A stretch of DNA of 8,238 nt from Bacillota bacterium (lineage in GTDB: Bacteria > Bacillota > Clostridia > Lachnospirales > Lachnospiraceae), in the NCBI GenBank assembly GCA_023450835.1, contig JAEXGM010000109.1, positions 1 to 8,238 on the forward strand, given 5' to 3'. The position numbers and the translations under genes were made by a program. Each line of letters starts with the position of its first letter. Position 1 is the first letter of the stretch. The notes under the pieces are model-generated. The model ran no database searches. It was not told where the DNA came from and was given only the letters and a program-made list of their open reading frames with translations. This document shows, piece by piece, positions 1-5,971 of the stretch.

Positions 1-31
1 TCCCATTTGTCGGGTCAATCATTTAATTTGA

Positions 32-1279
32 TTAATTCATTTTCTTTTGCAGGAGCTTCTGCTCCATGGAAGAATAGTCGGCTTCCGTATAGGAACGCTG
101 AGGGAATGCATTAAAACGATTCTGGGAAGACGGGCGGGGTTGAGCATCTTTTTTGTAATCCTTATTGGTCCTGGCATTTGCAGCGGCGGAATTGGCGGCA
201 GTATTATTAGCGGCTGAATCTTTTTGATGCTCTTCATCCAGCTTGCTGATCTGTGCCAGTTCCTTGACACCTTTTTTATGCCAGTTTTCCAGAATCTTAT
301 CCGTGTATTTAAAGTCCGGTTTCTGTGTCAGGAGAATTGTCCGGTTGCAGGCTTCTACGATAATCTCAATAGAAAACCCAAATTTATTCAGCCATTTCTC
401 TATGTACTGTCGTTCAATCTGTCCGGGTGAACGGTTTAAGCCGAAGGCTTTATTGATGGCACTGTAATTGCTGTTATACTGAGTGGATCTTGCCTCTGCC
501 TTTTCTACCGTATCGATGCCTTCTTCGGCCCAGGAAAGGGCAACTGCTTCTATGTAGGATGGATTCTTCTTATTCTTGGAAATGCAATATTCATATAGGT
601 ACATGATAAGCTCGGTAGAAAAGCCAAGGCTTTCATAAAGGTACAGAATTAACTGCATATCCATAGGTTTAATTAAGCGTTCCAGGTAAATTTCGATAAT
701 ATTTAGCAGCCATTTCACTTCATCATTTTCCGTAAGCTGTTTGATCTGAGCTTCGGAATAAGTGGGCTTCTCAAACAGGTGAGGCTGCAAATGGGATTGG
801 GGCTCCGTTTGCTGGGGTTCGGCAGTTTTGGAAGAAGCCAGCTCTTCATAGGAAGTCTGGTCCGGGGTATTGTATTCCTTTGTCTCGGGTGAAGGGACTG
901 TCTCATTCTGAAAGGCCGGATAGGCGTTTGCCTGGCTGTCCGTATTGCTTCCTGAAGGGCGGCTGTCTGAAAGACTGCTGTCCGGTTCGTGTACGGTGAT
1001 GGATAAGATATCTTTCTTATCGTTTCTTTCCAGCGTAACAAGGCTAACCTTTTCCCAATAACACAGAGCACGAATAATATCCTTTTCTGTCTCATCCAGA
1101 TGGTCAGCTATGGAGGAGATGGTGATTCCAACGTCGGAGGAACTGTTCATACAACGAAGCAGATAGAGATATACTTTTACGTAAGAACCACTGGCAACGG
1201 GCATATATTCATCAATAAAACAGTCGGGCACAAGGGTAACACCCCTTCTCCGGCTGGAATTCAGCATTATTGTACTCAT
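32..1279 (-). CDS. DnaD/DnaB-like replication initiation (helicase-loader) protein with two DnaD domains
   Basis: This 415-residue protein is probably a primosome component that helps load the replicative helicase. Residues about 13-95 look like the N-terminal winged-helix domain of the DnaD/DnaB family. A Ser/Pro/Gln-rich linker covers about 98-172. Two helical DnaD-type domains follow (about 178-262 and 273-345), and each ends in the family's YxxxIxxxW motif: Y242-W250 (YIEAVALSW, Val in place of Ile) and Y325-W333 (YTDKILENW). Two such domains resemble Bacillus DnaB more than Bacillus DnaD, which has one. The tail (352-415) is Ala/Asn/Lys-rich and low in complexity. The start at 1279 is supported by a GAGAGG ribosome site 9 nt upstream and a promoter at 1312-1340. 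The gene lies downstream of murC on the same strand, behind a DnaA-box cluster and a murC terminator. In related Clostridia a dnaC-like ATPase often follows; here that would lie beyond the left edge. The family call is firm, the exact role inferred. Confidence 0.88.
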   Translation of the reverse strand: MSTIMLNSSRRRGVTLVPDCFIDEYMPVASGSYVKVYLYLLRCMNSSSDVGITISSIADHLDETEKDIIRALCYWEKVSLVTLERNDKKDILSITVHEPDSSLSDSRPSGSNTDSQANAYPAFQNETVPSPETKEYNTPDQTSYEELASSKTAEPQQTEPQSHLQPHLFEKPTYSEAQIKQLTENDEVKWLLNIIEIYLERLIKPMDMQLILYLYESLGFSTELIMYLYEYCISKNKKNPSYIEAVALSWAEEGIDTVEKAEARSTQYNSNYSAINKAFGLNRSPGQIERQYIEKWLNKFGFSIEIIVEACNRTILLTQKPDFKYTDKILENWHKKGVKELAQISKLDEEHQKDSAANNTAANSAAANARTNKDYKKDAQPRPSSQNRFNAFPQRSYTEADYSSMEQKLLQKKMN

Positions 1280-1288
1280 TTTTATTAA

Positions 1289-1294
1289 CCTCTC
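1289..1294 (-). promoter_or_regulatory. Ribosome binding site of the dnaD-like gene
   Basis: GAGAGG on the minus strand lies 9 nt before the ATG at 1279. It fixes that start as the likely one. Confidence 0.7.
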
Positions 1295-1311
1295 ATTTCC
1301 TTTGTAAAGCT

Positions 1312-1340
1312 ATTGTATCATAGACTATAGCACTTGAAAA
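1312..1340 (-). promoter_or_regulatory. Sigma-A type promoter for the dnaD-like gene
   Basis: On the minus strand a -35 element TTTTCA (1335-1340, 4 of 6 matches) is followed, after exactly 17 nt, by a -10 element TACAAT (1312-1317, 5 of 6). The predicted start of transcription is near 1305, giving a leader of about 26 nt with the ribosome site inside it. The upstream DnaA-box cluster begins 37 bp beyond the -35, a plausible position for a regulator. Confidence 0.55.
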
Positions 1341-1376
1341 TAGGCTAAATTTTGAGAGGGAAATTCTAAAAAGGAA

Positions 1377-1403
1377 TGTGGATAATGTGAATATTGTGGA
1401 TAA
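1377..1403 (-). promoter_or_regulatory. DnaA-box cluster I (two exact boxes plus one degenerate box in tandem)
   Basis: Three 9-mers lie head to tail without spacing. 1377-1385 and 1395-1403 are exact TTATCCACA when read on the minus strand (TGTGGATAA on the plus). The middle one, 1386-1394, reads TGTGAATAT on the plus strand. TTATCCACA is the high-affinity DnaA binding sequence in both Bacillus and E. coli. The cluster lies just upstream of the dnaD-like promoter, so DnaA binding there could regulate the gene. Confidence 0.8.
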
Positions 1404-1414
1404 CTGCGTGTATT

Positions 1415-1434
1415 ATTATGTAAAATTATGTAAA
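1415..1434. repeat. Tandem 10-bp AT-rich direct repeat
   Basis: ATTATGTAAA occurs twice in immediate succession (1415-1424 and 1425-1434), 12 bp from DnaA-box cluster I. Only one of 10 bases in each unit is G or C. Such AT-rich repeats next to DnaA boxes resemble easily melted DNA at origins, but two copies is a small number and the role is unknown. Confidence 0.6.
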
Positions 1435-1507
1435 AAGCCCAAAATGACTTTAAAATGTGCAGGTTTAGAATTTGTCTCAGGGGGGTTGGGGAATAATCAC
1501 AGGGAAT

Positions 1508-1557
1508 AAAAAAATCCACAGCCTTATCACAGTGGAATTGTTGATAAGGTTGTGGAT
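1508..1557 (-). terminator. Intrinsic terminator of murC
   Basis: On the minus strand the arms 1557-1542 and 1529-1514 pair over 16 positions with a single A-C mismatch, enclosing a 12-nt loop. They are followed at once by six T residues (1513-1508) and then ATT. This is a standard Rho-independent terminator starting 11 bp after the murC stop. The 5' arm contains most of an exact DnaA box (1551-1559), and the 3' arm ends in a related TGTGGATTT sequence. Termination and DnaA binding therefore share the same DNA. Confidence 0.85.
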
Positions 1558-1568
1558 AATGTGGATAA
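1539..1568 (-). promoter_or_regulatory. DnaA-box cluster II abutting the murC stop codon
   Basis: Two exact TTATCCACA boxes (minus strand) lie in tandem at 1551-1559 and 1560-1568, the latter touching the murC stop codon at 1569-1571. A third, TGTTGATAA on the plus strand at 1539-1547, differs from the consensus at one base. The orientation is the same as in cluster I, about 150 bp away. Confidence 0.8.
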
Positions 1569-2990
1569 CTATAGTCCTAAAAGGTCATTTCCAATGGTTA
1601 CAACGTCTCCGGCACCCATAGTTATCAACAAGTCACCGTTAGTACAATTTTCTAATAAATAATTCTGAATCTCATCAAAAGTCTTAATATGGATAACATC
1701 CACCCCTTTTTCCTTAAGAGCGGCTTCCAAATCCTTGGAAGAAATATCTCCCGGGTCTTTCTCTCTTGCAGCATAGATATCAGTTAACACAACTTTGTCT
1801 GCCAGAGCAAGACTATCCGCAAAGTCTGCCAGAAAAGCACGGGTCCTGCTATAGGTATGGGGCTGGAATACGCACCAGATACGGCTGTGGGGGTAGTTAG
1901 CTGCAGCTTCCAGAGTAGCTCTTACCTCACTTGGATGGTGTGCATAATCATCGATTACGGTAACGCCTCCAAGGACACCCTTTCTCTCAAAACGCCTTTT
2001 GGTACCGGTAAAGCGGGAGATAGAAGCAGTTATGACATTCAGGGGAATCTCGTAACTTCTTGCCAGAGCAATGGCAGGAAGAGAATTGGATATATTGTGG
2101 CTTCCTACTACATGAAGGCTGATATCTGTTAAGAATTCTCCGTCTTCGTAAAGGCTATACTGACCAAATCCCTGCTCATCATAGCGGATATTTCCGGCGT
2201 AATAATGATGTAGCAGAGCAGAGCTCTGCAAAGTTCCCCTTACGGAGGAGGCCGTACTGGTTATACTGTAAGTGATAAAGGGGCAGGCAAGGTCCTTTGT
2301 GAAATAAGAGATATTCTCTATATCACTGTTTATAATTAAAAGGCCTTCATTTGGGAGAAGTTCTGTAAACTTATGAAAGGAATTTCGAATGTCCTCGATA
2401 TCCTTAAAGAAGTCCAGATGTTCTGCCTCTATATTTAAGATAACTCCCGTAGTGGGGCTGAATTTTAAGAAGCTGTTGGTGTATTCGCAGGCCTCCACCA
2501 CAAAATGATCGGAACTTCCGATTCTGATATTACCGCCGATGTTATCAAGGATTCCGCCGACGGATATGGTAGGGTCCAAACCGGCATCCAATAATATCAA
2601 AGATATCATGGAAGTGGTCGTGGTCTTTCCGTGGGTGCCGGATACGGCAATGGCGTCACTGTAGCGTTTCATGACCTGACCTAAAAGTTCTGCTCTGTCT
2701 ATTACGGGTATGGCCAGCTTTCTTGCTTCCATAAGCTCTGGATTATCTTCTTTTACAGCCGTGGTATATACGACCAGATTTACATCAGAGGTAATATTTG
2801 AAGGGCGTTGGCCATAGAATACAGTAATGCCAAGCTCCTCCAGATGGTCGGTTGTGGTACTGGTCTTTGCGTCAGAGCCGGTTACTGAAAAATGCATGGT
2901 ATGTAAAAGCTCTGCCAGACCACTCATGCTGATGCCGCCAATACCAATAAAATGTACCTTGATGGGATTGTTAAATTCAATATTATACAT
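1569..2990 (-). CDS. murC: UDP-N-acetylmuramate--L-alanine ligase
   Basis: This cytoplasmic enzyme uses ATP to add L-alanine to UDP-N-acetylmuramic acid, the first amino acid of the peptidoglycan stem peptide. The 473-residue length is normal for the family. An N-terminal Rossmann-type domain opens with HFIGIGGISMSGLAELLH (13-30). The ATP-binding loop is GTHGKTTTTS (118-127), and the central domain carries EACEYTNSFL (166-175) and NIEAEHLDFF (186-195). Later Mur-ligase motifs are GSHNISNSLPA (296-306), TGTKRRFE (328-335), DDYAHHPSE (347-355) and FQPHTYSRT (375-383). MurC rather than MurD/E/F is indicated by HFIGIGGISMSGLA and DDYAHHP. The start is supported by AGGAAG 6 nt upstream of the ATG. 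The gene is the first of the minus-strand block and is followed by its own terminator, so the dnaD-like gene is probably transcribed mostly from its own promoter. Confidence 0.97.
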   Translation of the reverse strand: MYNIEFNNPIKVHFIGIGGISMSGLAELLHTMHFSVTGSDAKTSTTTDHLEELGITVFYGQRPSNITSDVNLVVYTTAVKEDNPELMEARKLAIPVIDRAELLGQVMKRYSDAIAVSGTHGKTTTTSMISLILLDAGLDPTISVGGILDNIGGNIRIGSSDHFVVEACEYTNSFLKFSPTTGVILNIEAEHLDFFKDIEDIRNSFHKFTELLPNEGLLIINSDIENISYFTKDLACPFITYSITSTASSVRGTLQSSALLHHYYAGNIRYDEQGFGQYSLYEDGEFLTDISLHVVGSHNISNSLPAIALARSYEIPLNVITASISRFTGTKRRFERKGVLGGVTVIDDYAHHPSEVRATLEAAANYPHSRIWCVFQPHTYSRTRAFLADFADSLALADKVVLTDIYAAREKDPGDISSKDLEAALKEKGVDVIHIKTFDEIQNYLLENCTNGDLLITMGAGDVVTIGNDLLGL

Positions 2991-3074
2991 AAGACACTTC
3001 CTATTCTCTGTGATTGCTTTTTCTTAAACGAAAATTGCATTGATATACAGGTGATAGTATTTTACCTATTTGTA

Positions 3075-3102
3075 ATTATAATCAATTCCCCTGAAAAAAC
3101 AA
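3075..3102 (-). promoter_or_regulatory. Candidate promoter of murC
   Basis: A perfect -10 hexamer TATAAT on the minus strand (3075-3080) has a weak -35, TTGTTT (3097-3102), at 16-nt spacing. The leader would be about 80 nt. The -10 is good and the -35 poor, so this is tentative. Confidence 0.35.
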
Positions 3103-3276
3103 ATCCTTTTTTCGCATACACATATGATATGAATGGGAAGCAGGATAGGGAACTTGGTTAAAGGGAAGTTTATGATATCCATTTGCAAAAAGAACAGATG
3201 GGGCAGATTTTCAGGAATATATTTTGACAGGCTGGGTTGAAACAACAAAAGACAGTTTTTTCAACTGCTGATTCAG

Positions 3277-3303
3277 GAATATCAAATCGAAGATTTGATA
3301 TTC
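3277..3303. repeat. Perfect 12-bp inverted repeat with a 3-nt loop
   Basis: GAATATCAAATC (3277-3288) and its exact reverse complement GATTTGATATTC (3292-3303) flank GAA. No T-run follows on either strand, so it is not an ordinary terminator. It lies about 150 bp before the glgC promoter, and the left arm begins inside the second copy of the TTCAGGAATAT direct repeat. It could be a structural element in RNA, a protein-binding palindrome or a remnant of a dispersed repeat. Confidence 0.7.
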
Positions 3304-3371
3304 ACGAAAGAGATTAAAATAAGAAAATTCGATAATGTAAAGATGGTTTTTAACTTTAGGGTAATAAATAA

Positions 3372-3385
3372 TACCAAATTTGGTA
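3372..3385. promoter_or_regulatory. 14-bp perfect palindrome, possible operator
   Basis: TACCAAATTTGGTA is an exact dyad with no spacer, about 70 bp upstream of the glgC -35 element. Short perfect dyads of this kind are often repressor or activator sites. No known regulator consensus is recognised, so the function is a guess. Confidence 0.4.
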
Positions 3386-3454
3386 AAAATAAACATATCG
3401 TTAGGTATAATGCTATAAAAAATATATATTTTAATAAAATATTTGTAAAATTCA

Positions 3455-3483
3455 TTCACAAACATGTAAATGAATGGTATAAT
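3455..3483 (+). promoter_or_regulatory. Sigma-A promoter of the glgC-glgD operon
   Basis: The -35 TTCACA (3455-3460, 5 of 6) is separated by exactly 17 nt from a perfect TATAAT (3478-3483) preceded by an extended -10 TGG (3475-3477). The predicted start of transcription is near 3490, giving a leader of about 25 nt. A 6-bp inverted repeat CATTCA/TGAATG (3453-3458 and 3471-3476) spans the spacer and could be an operator. Confidence 0.75.
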
Positions 3484-3503
3484 AATGTCAAATTAAACAA
3501 CGA

Positions 3504-3510
3504 GAGGTGA
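3504..3510 (+). promoter_or_regulatory. Ribosome binding site of glgC
   Basis: GAGGTGA lies 4 nt before the ATG at 3515, within the longer GAGAGGTGA. It is a strong Shine-Dalgarno sequence and fixes the start. Confidence 0.75.
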
Positions 3511-3514
3511 TTGC

Positions 3515-4789
3515 ATGATAAAAAAAGAAATGATAGCAATGCTTCTGGCAGGAGGACAAGGTTCCAGACTTGGCGTATTGACCTCTAACATTGCGAAGCC
3601 CGCAGTAACATTCGGCGGAAAATACCGAATTATCGACTTTCCGCTTAGTAACTGTATTAACTCAGGAGTTGATACTGTCGGGGTACTGACCCAATACCAA
3701 CCCCTTCGTTTAAATACTCATATAGGGATAGGAATTCCATGGGACCTTGATAAGAACATCGGAGGTGTATCCATCCTGCCGCCTTATGAGAAGAGTACCA
3801 GCAGCGAATGGTACACGGGAACTGCCAATGCGATATACCAGAATATGGAATATATGGAATATTATAATCCGGATTATGTTCTGATACTTGGCGGAGATCA
3901 TATTTACAAAATGGATTATGAAGCAATGCTTGATTTTCATAAGCAGAAGAATGCGGATGTAACGCTGGCGACCATACCTGTTCCCTGGGAAGAAGCCAGC
4001 CGATTCGGTGTTGCAATCACAGATGAAGACAGACGGATTATGGACTTTGAGGAAAAACCCAAAGAACCCAGAAGTAATCTGGCATCTATGGGAATCTACA
4101 TATTTAGCTGGCAGGTCTTAAAAGAAGCGTTAATAACTCTCTCAGAGCAAAAAGGCTGTGACTTTGGAAAGCATATCATCCCCTACTGCCACAATAAAGG
4201 GGACAGGATATATGCCTATGAATATAATGGCTATTGGAAGGACGTAGGAACACTGGGGGCATACTGGGAAGCAAACATGGAATTAATCGATTTGGTTCCG
4301 GTATTTAACCTGTATGAAGAATTCTGGAAGATATACACGAAGAGTGATATTATTCTTCCTCAGTTTATCGGGGAAGAGGCTGTCATTGACAAAGCAATCA
4401 TCGGAGAAGGCGCCGAAGTATACGGTGAGGTATATAATTCCGTTATCGGTTCCGGTGTATATATCGGACAAGGTGCCGTTGTCAGAGATTCTATTATAAT
4501 GAAATCCACCGTGGTGGAAGACGGAGCAAAGATTTATAAAGGCATTGTTGCTGAAAGTGCCATCATTGGAGAAGGAACAGAGCTTGGAATCGGTGAAGAT
4601 GTCCCCAATGTAAAAGAACCCTCTATCTATTCCTTCGGACTGGTAACAGTAGGGGAAGGAACAGTAATACCGCCTGGAGTCAAAGTCGGCAAGAATACAG
4701 CTATTCGAGGTATTACCACACCGTCCGATTATCCGGATGGAAATCTTGCAAGCGGAGAGACACTGATAAAGGCAGGTGAGAGACTATGA
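3515..4789 (+). CDS. glgC: Glucose-1-phosphate adenylyltransferase, catalytic subunit (ADP-glucose pyrophosphorylase)
   Basis: This enzyme converts glucose-1-phosphate and ATP to ADP-glucose and pyrophosphate, the committed step of bacterial glycogen synthesis. Its 424 residues are within the usual family range. The N-terminal nucleotidyltransferase domain shows LLAGGQGSRLGVLT (10-23), KPAVTFGGKYRIIDFPLSN (28-46), WYTGTANAIYQN (99-110) and LGGDHIYKMDY (125-135) with the presumed catalytic Asp128. FEEKP (178-182), SMGIYIF (191-197), DFGKHIIP (216-223) and YWKDVGT (240-246) with the presumed metal-binding Asp243 follow. From about residue 282 the C-terminal half has hexapeptide-type repeats (IGEGA, IGSGVYIGQGA) forming a left-handed beta helix. 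The stop overlaps the glgD start by 4 bp, which implies translational coupling and a joint complex. Confidence 0.97.
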   Translation: MIKKEMIAMLLAGGQGSRLGVLTSNIAKPAVTFGGKYRIIDFPLSNCINSGVDTVGVLTQYQPLRLNTHIGIGIPWDLDKNIGGVSILPPYEKSTSSEWYTGTANAIYQNMEYMEYYNPDYVLILGGDHIYKMDYEAMLDFHKQKNADVTLATIPVPWEEASRFGVAITDEDRRIMDFEEKPKEPRSNLASMGIYIFSWQVLKEALITLSEQKGCDFGKHIIPYCHNKGDRIYAYEYNGYWKDVGTLGAYWEANMELIDLVPVFNLYEEFWKIYTKSDIILPQFIGEEAVIDKAIIGEGAEVYGEVYNSVIGSGVYIGQGAVVRDSIIMKSTVVEDGAKIYKGIVAESAIIGEGTELGIGEDVPNVKEPSIYSFGLVTVGEGTVIPPGVKVGKNTAIRGITTPSDYPDGNLASGETLIKAGERL

Positions 4790-5907
4790 GAGCATTAGGC
4801 ATTGTTTTAGCGGGGGGAAATAATAATAAGATGAGGGAACTATCCCATAAGCGGGCAATTGCAGCAATGCCCATAGCGGGAAGTTACCGCAGTATTGACT
4901 TTGTTTTAAGTAATATGAGCAATTCCCACATTCAAAAAGTGGCTGTTTTTACCCAATATAATGCAAAATCCTTAAATGAGCATTTGAATTCTTCTAAGTG
5001 GTGGGATTTCGGAAGAAAACAGGGCGGATTGTTTGTATTTACACCAACTATAACCGCAGATAACAGCTTCTGGTATCGTGGTACCGCAGATACCATGTAT
5101 CAGAACATCAACTATTTAAAGAGCAGCCATGAACCCTATGTCATTATTGCCTCGGGGGATGGAATCTATAAACTGGATTACAATAAGGTGCTGGAGTACC
5201 ATATTGAAAAAAAGGCGGACATAACTGTGGTATGCAAAGATATTGAAGAGGGAGAGGATACCAGCAGGTTCGGAGTCATAAGGGCAGATGAAGATAACAG
5301 GATTACCGATTTTGAGGAAAAACCTCTGCGAAGTTCCGACAGAAAGGTATCCATCGGAGTATATGTTATCCGCAGAAGACTCTTAATAGAGCTTCTTGAG
5401 AGGTCGGCGGAGGAAGACAGGTATGATTTTGTAAGGGATATTGTTATCCGTTACAAGAATGTAAAGAAAATCTATACCTATCCCATGGAAACCTATTGGA
5501 GCAACATTGCATCCGTAGAGTCTTATTACAAAACGAATATGGACTTTTTAAACAAAGAAGTCAGAGATTATTTCTTTAAACAGTATCCGGATGTCTATTC
5601 CAAGATTGATGACCTGCCGCCCGCAAAGTATAATCAGGGTTCTCTTGTGAAAAACAGTATTATATCAAGCGGCTGCATTGTCAACGGGAGAATTGAGAAT
5701 TCCGTGATATTCAAAAAGGTCTATATCGGCAATAACTGTACCATAAAGAATTCTATCATTCTTAACAACGTTCATATCGGAGATAATACTTACATCGAAA
5801 ATTGCATTGTTGAGAGCCGCGATACTATCCGGGCGAATTCTACATATGTCGGTGATCCTGACAATGTTAAGATAGTAATTGAAAGAAACGAAAGATATTT
5901 AATGTAG
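4786..5907 (+). CDS. glgD: GlgD, regulatory-type subunit of ADP-glucose pyrophosphorylase
   Basis: This 373-residue GlgC homologue is expected to form mixed tetramers with GlgC and raise its activity, as shown for GlgC/GlgD pairs in other Firmicutes. It keeps the fold: the N-terminal loop is altered to LAGGNNNKMRELSHKRA (8-24), and SYRSIDFVLSN (33-43), FWYRGTADTMYQN (95-107), SGDGIYKLDY (123-132), FEEKP (176-180) and a C-terminal beta helix with hexapeptide repeats (about 285-345) follow. Several active-site motifs have decayed. GGQGSRL becomes GGNNNKM, KPA becomes RAI, and the YWKDVGT motif becomes YWSNIAS with Asn240 in place of the metal-binding Asp. Its own catalytic activity is therefore probably weak or absent. 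The ATG lies in the ATGA overlap with the glgC stop, with AGGTGAG just upstream. No strong terminator follows, so transcription may run into spoVG. Confidence 0.93.
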   Translation: MRALGIVLAGGNNNKMRELSHKRAIAAMPIAGSYRSIDFVLSNMSNSHIQKVAVFTQYNAKSLNEHLNSSKWWDFGRKQGGLFVFTPTITADNSFWYRGTADTMYQNINYLKSSHEPYVIIASGDGIYKLDYNKVLEYHIEKKADITVVCKDIEEGEDTSRFGVIRADEDNRITDFEEKPLRSSDRKVSIGVYVIRRRLLIELLERSAEEDRYDFVRDIVIRYKNVKKIYTYPMETYWSNIASVESYYKTNMDFLNKEVRDYFFKQYPDVYSKIDDLPPAKYNQGSLVKNSIISSGCIVNGRIENSVIFKKVYIGNNCTIKNSIILNNVHIGDNTYIENCIVESRDTIRANSTYVGDPDNVKIVIERNERYLM

Positions 5908-5910
5908 ATG

Positions 5911-5933
5911 GCAAAAGGATTAAACCTTTTTGC
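5911..5933 (+). terminator. Weak hairpin between glgD and spoVG
   Basis: GCAAAAGG and CCTTTTTGC pair around a short loop with one extra T in the right arm. No T-tract follows the stem. It may attenuate or stabilise the glgCD transcript but is unlikely to stop transcription efficiently. Confidence 0.3.
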
Positions 5934-5954
5934 ATAAAAAACAGACAAGAATTT

Positions 5955-5962
5955 AAAGGGGG
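5955..5962 (+). promoter_or_regulatory. Ribosome binding site of spoVG
   Basis: AAAGGGGG lies 9 nt before the ATG at 5972. No convincing promoter is visible in the 64-bp gap, so spoVG may depend on glgCD read-through or on a non-sigma-A promoter. Confidence 0.55.
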
Positions 5963-5971
5963 CTATACAAA

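Larger units (their letters stand above)
2991..3514. other. Divergent AT-rich intergenic region between murC and glgC
   Basis: These 524 bp separate divergent genes and must hold both promoters. Reading all frames gives only short AT-rich open stretches with no credible ribosome site or recognisable protein, so I regard the region as non-coding. It contains a candidate murC promoter (3075-3102), an 11-bp direct repeat TTCAGGAATAT (3210-3220 and 3272-3282), a perfect hairpin (3277-3303), a 14-bp palindrome (3372-3385) and the glgC promoter (3455-3483). It is long for a gap between housekeeping genes. An undetected small RNA is possible but cannot be shown. Confidence 0.6.

Noticed and set aside
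1..22. Start of a possible downstream gene (dnaC-like) on the minus strand, ATG at 20-22
   Set aside because: Only seven codons are visible and there is no Shine-Dalgarno sequence before that ATG. The GGGA at the very edge may instead be part of a ribosome site for a start outside the window.
715..1095. Long open frame on the minus strand inside the dnaD-like gene, and similar frames inside murC, glgC and the transglutaminase-like gene
   Set aside because: These are shadows of well-supported genes in other frames without ribosome sites or recognisable products.
1325..1519. 64-codon open frame on the minus strand in the murC-dnaD gap
   Set aside because: It lies over the DnaA boxes, terminator and AT-rich repeat, has no ribosome site and resembles no protein.
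3224..3229. Perfect -35 hexamer TTGACA upstream of glgC
   Set aside because: No -10-like sequence lies 16-18 nt downstream on the plus strand.
3406..3411. Second TATAAT upstream of glgC
   Set aside because: No -35 at suitable spacing and no extended -10; the copy at 3478-3483 is far better placed.
3211..3510. Overlapping open frames on both strands (84 codons minus, 71 codons plus) in the murC-glgC gap
   Set aside because: Their composition (Ile, Phe, Asn, Lys, Tyr) is what AT-rich non-coding DNA gives, neither has a good ribosome site, and the plus-strand frame runs across the glgC promoter and ribosome site.
5914..5954. Sigma-H type promoter for spoVG (AAAGGATTA at 5914-5922 fits the -35 pattern)
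   Set aside because: Nothing close to the GAAT-type -10 occurs at the required 11-12 nt spacing; the nearest GAATTT (5949-5954) is too far away.
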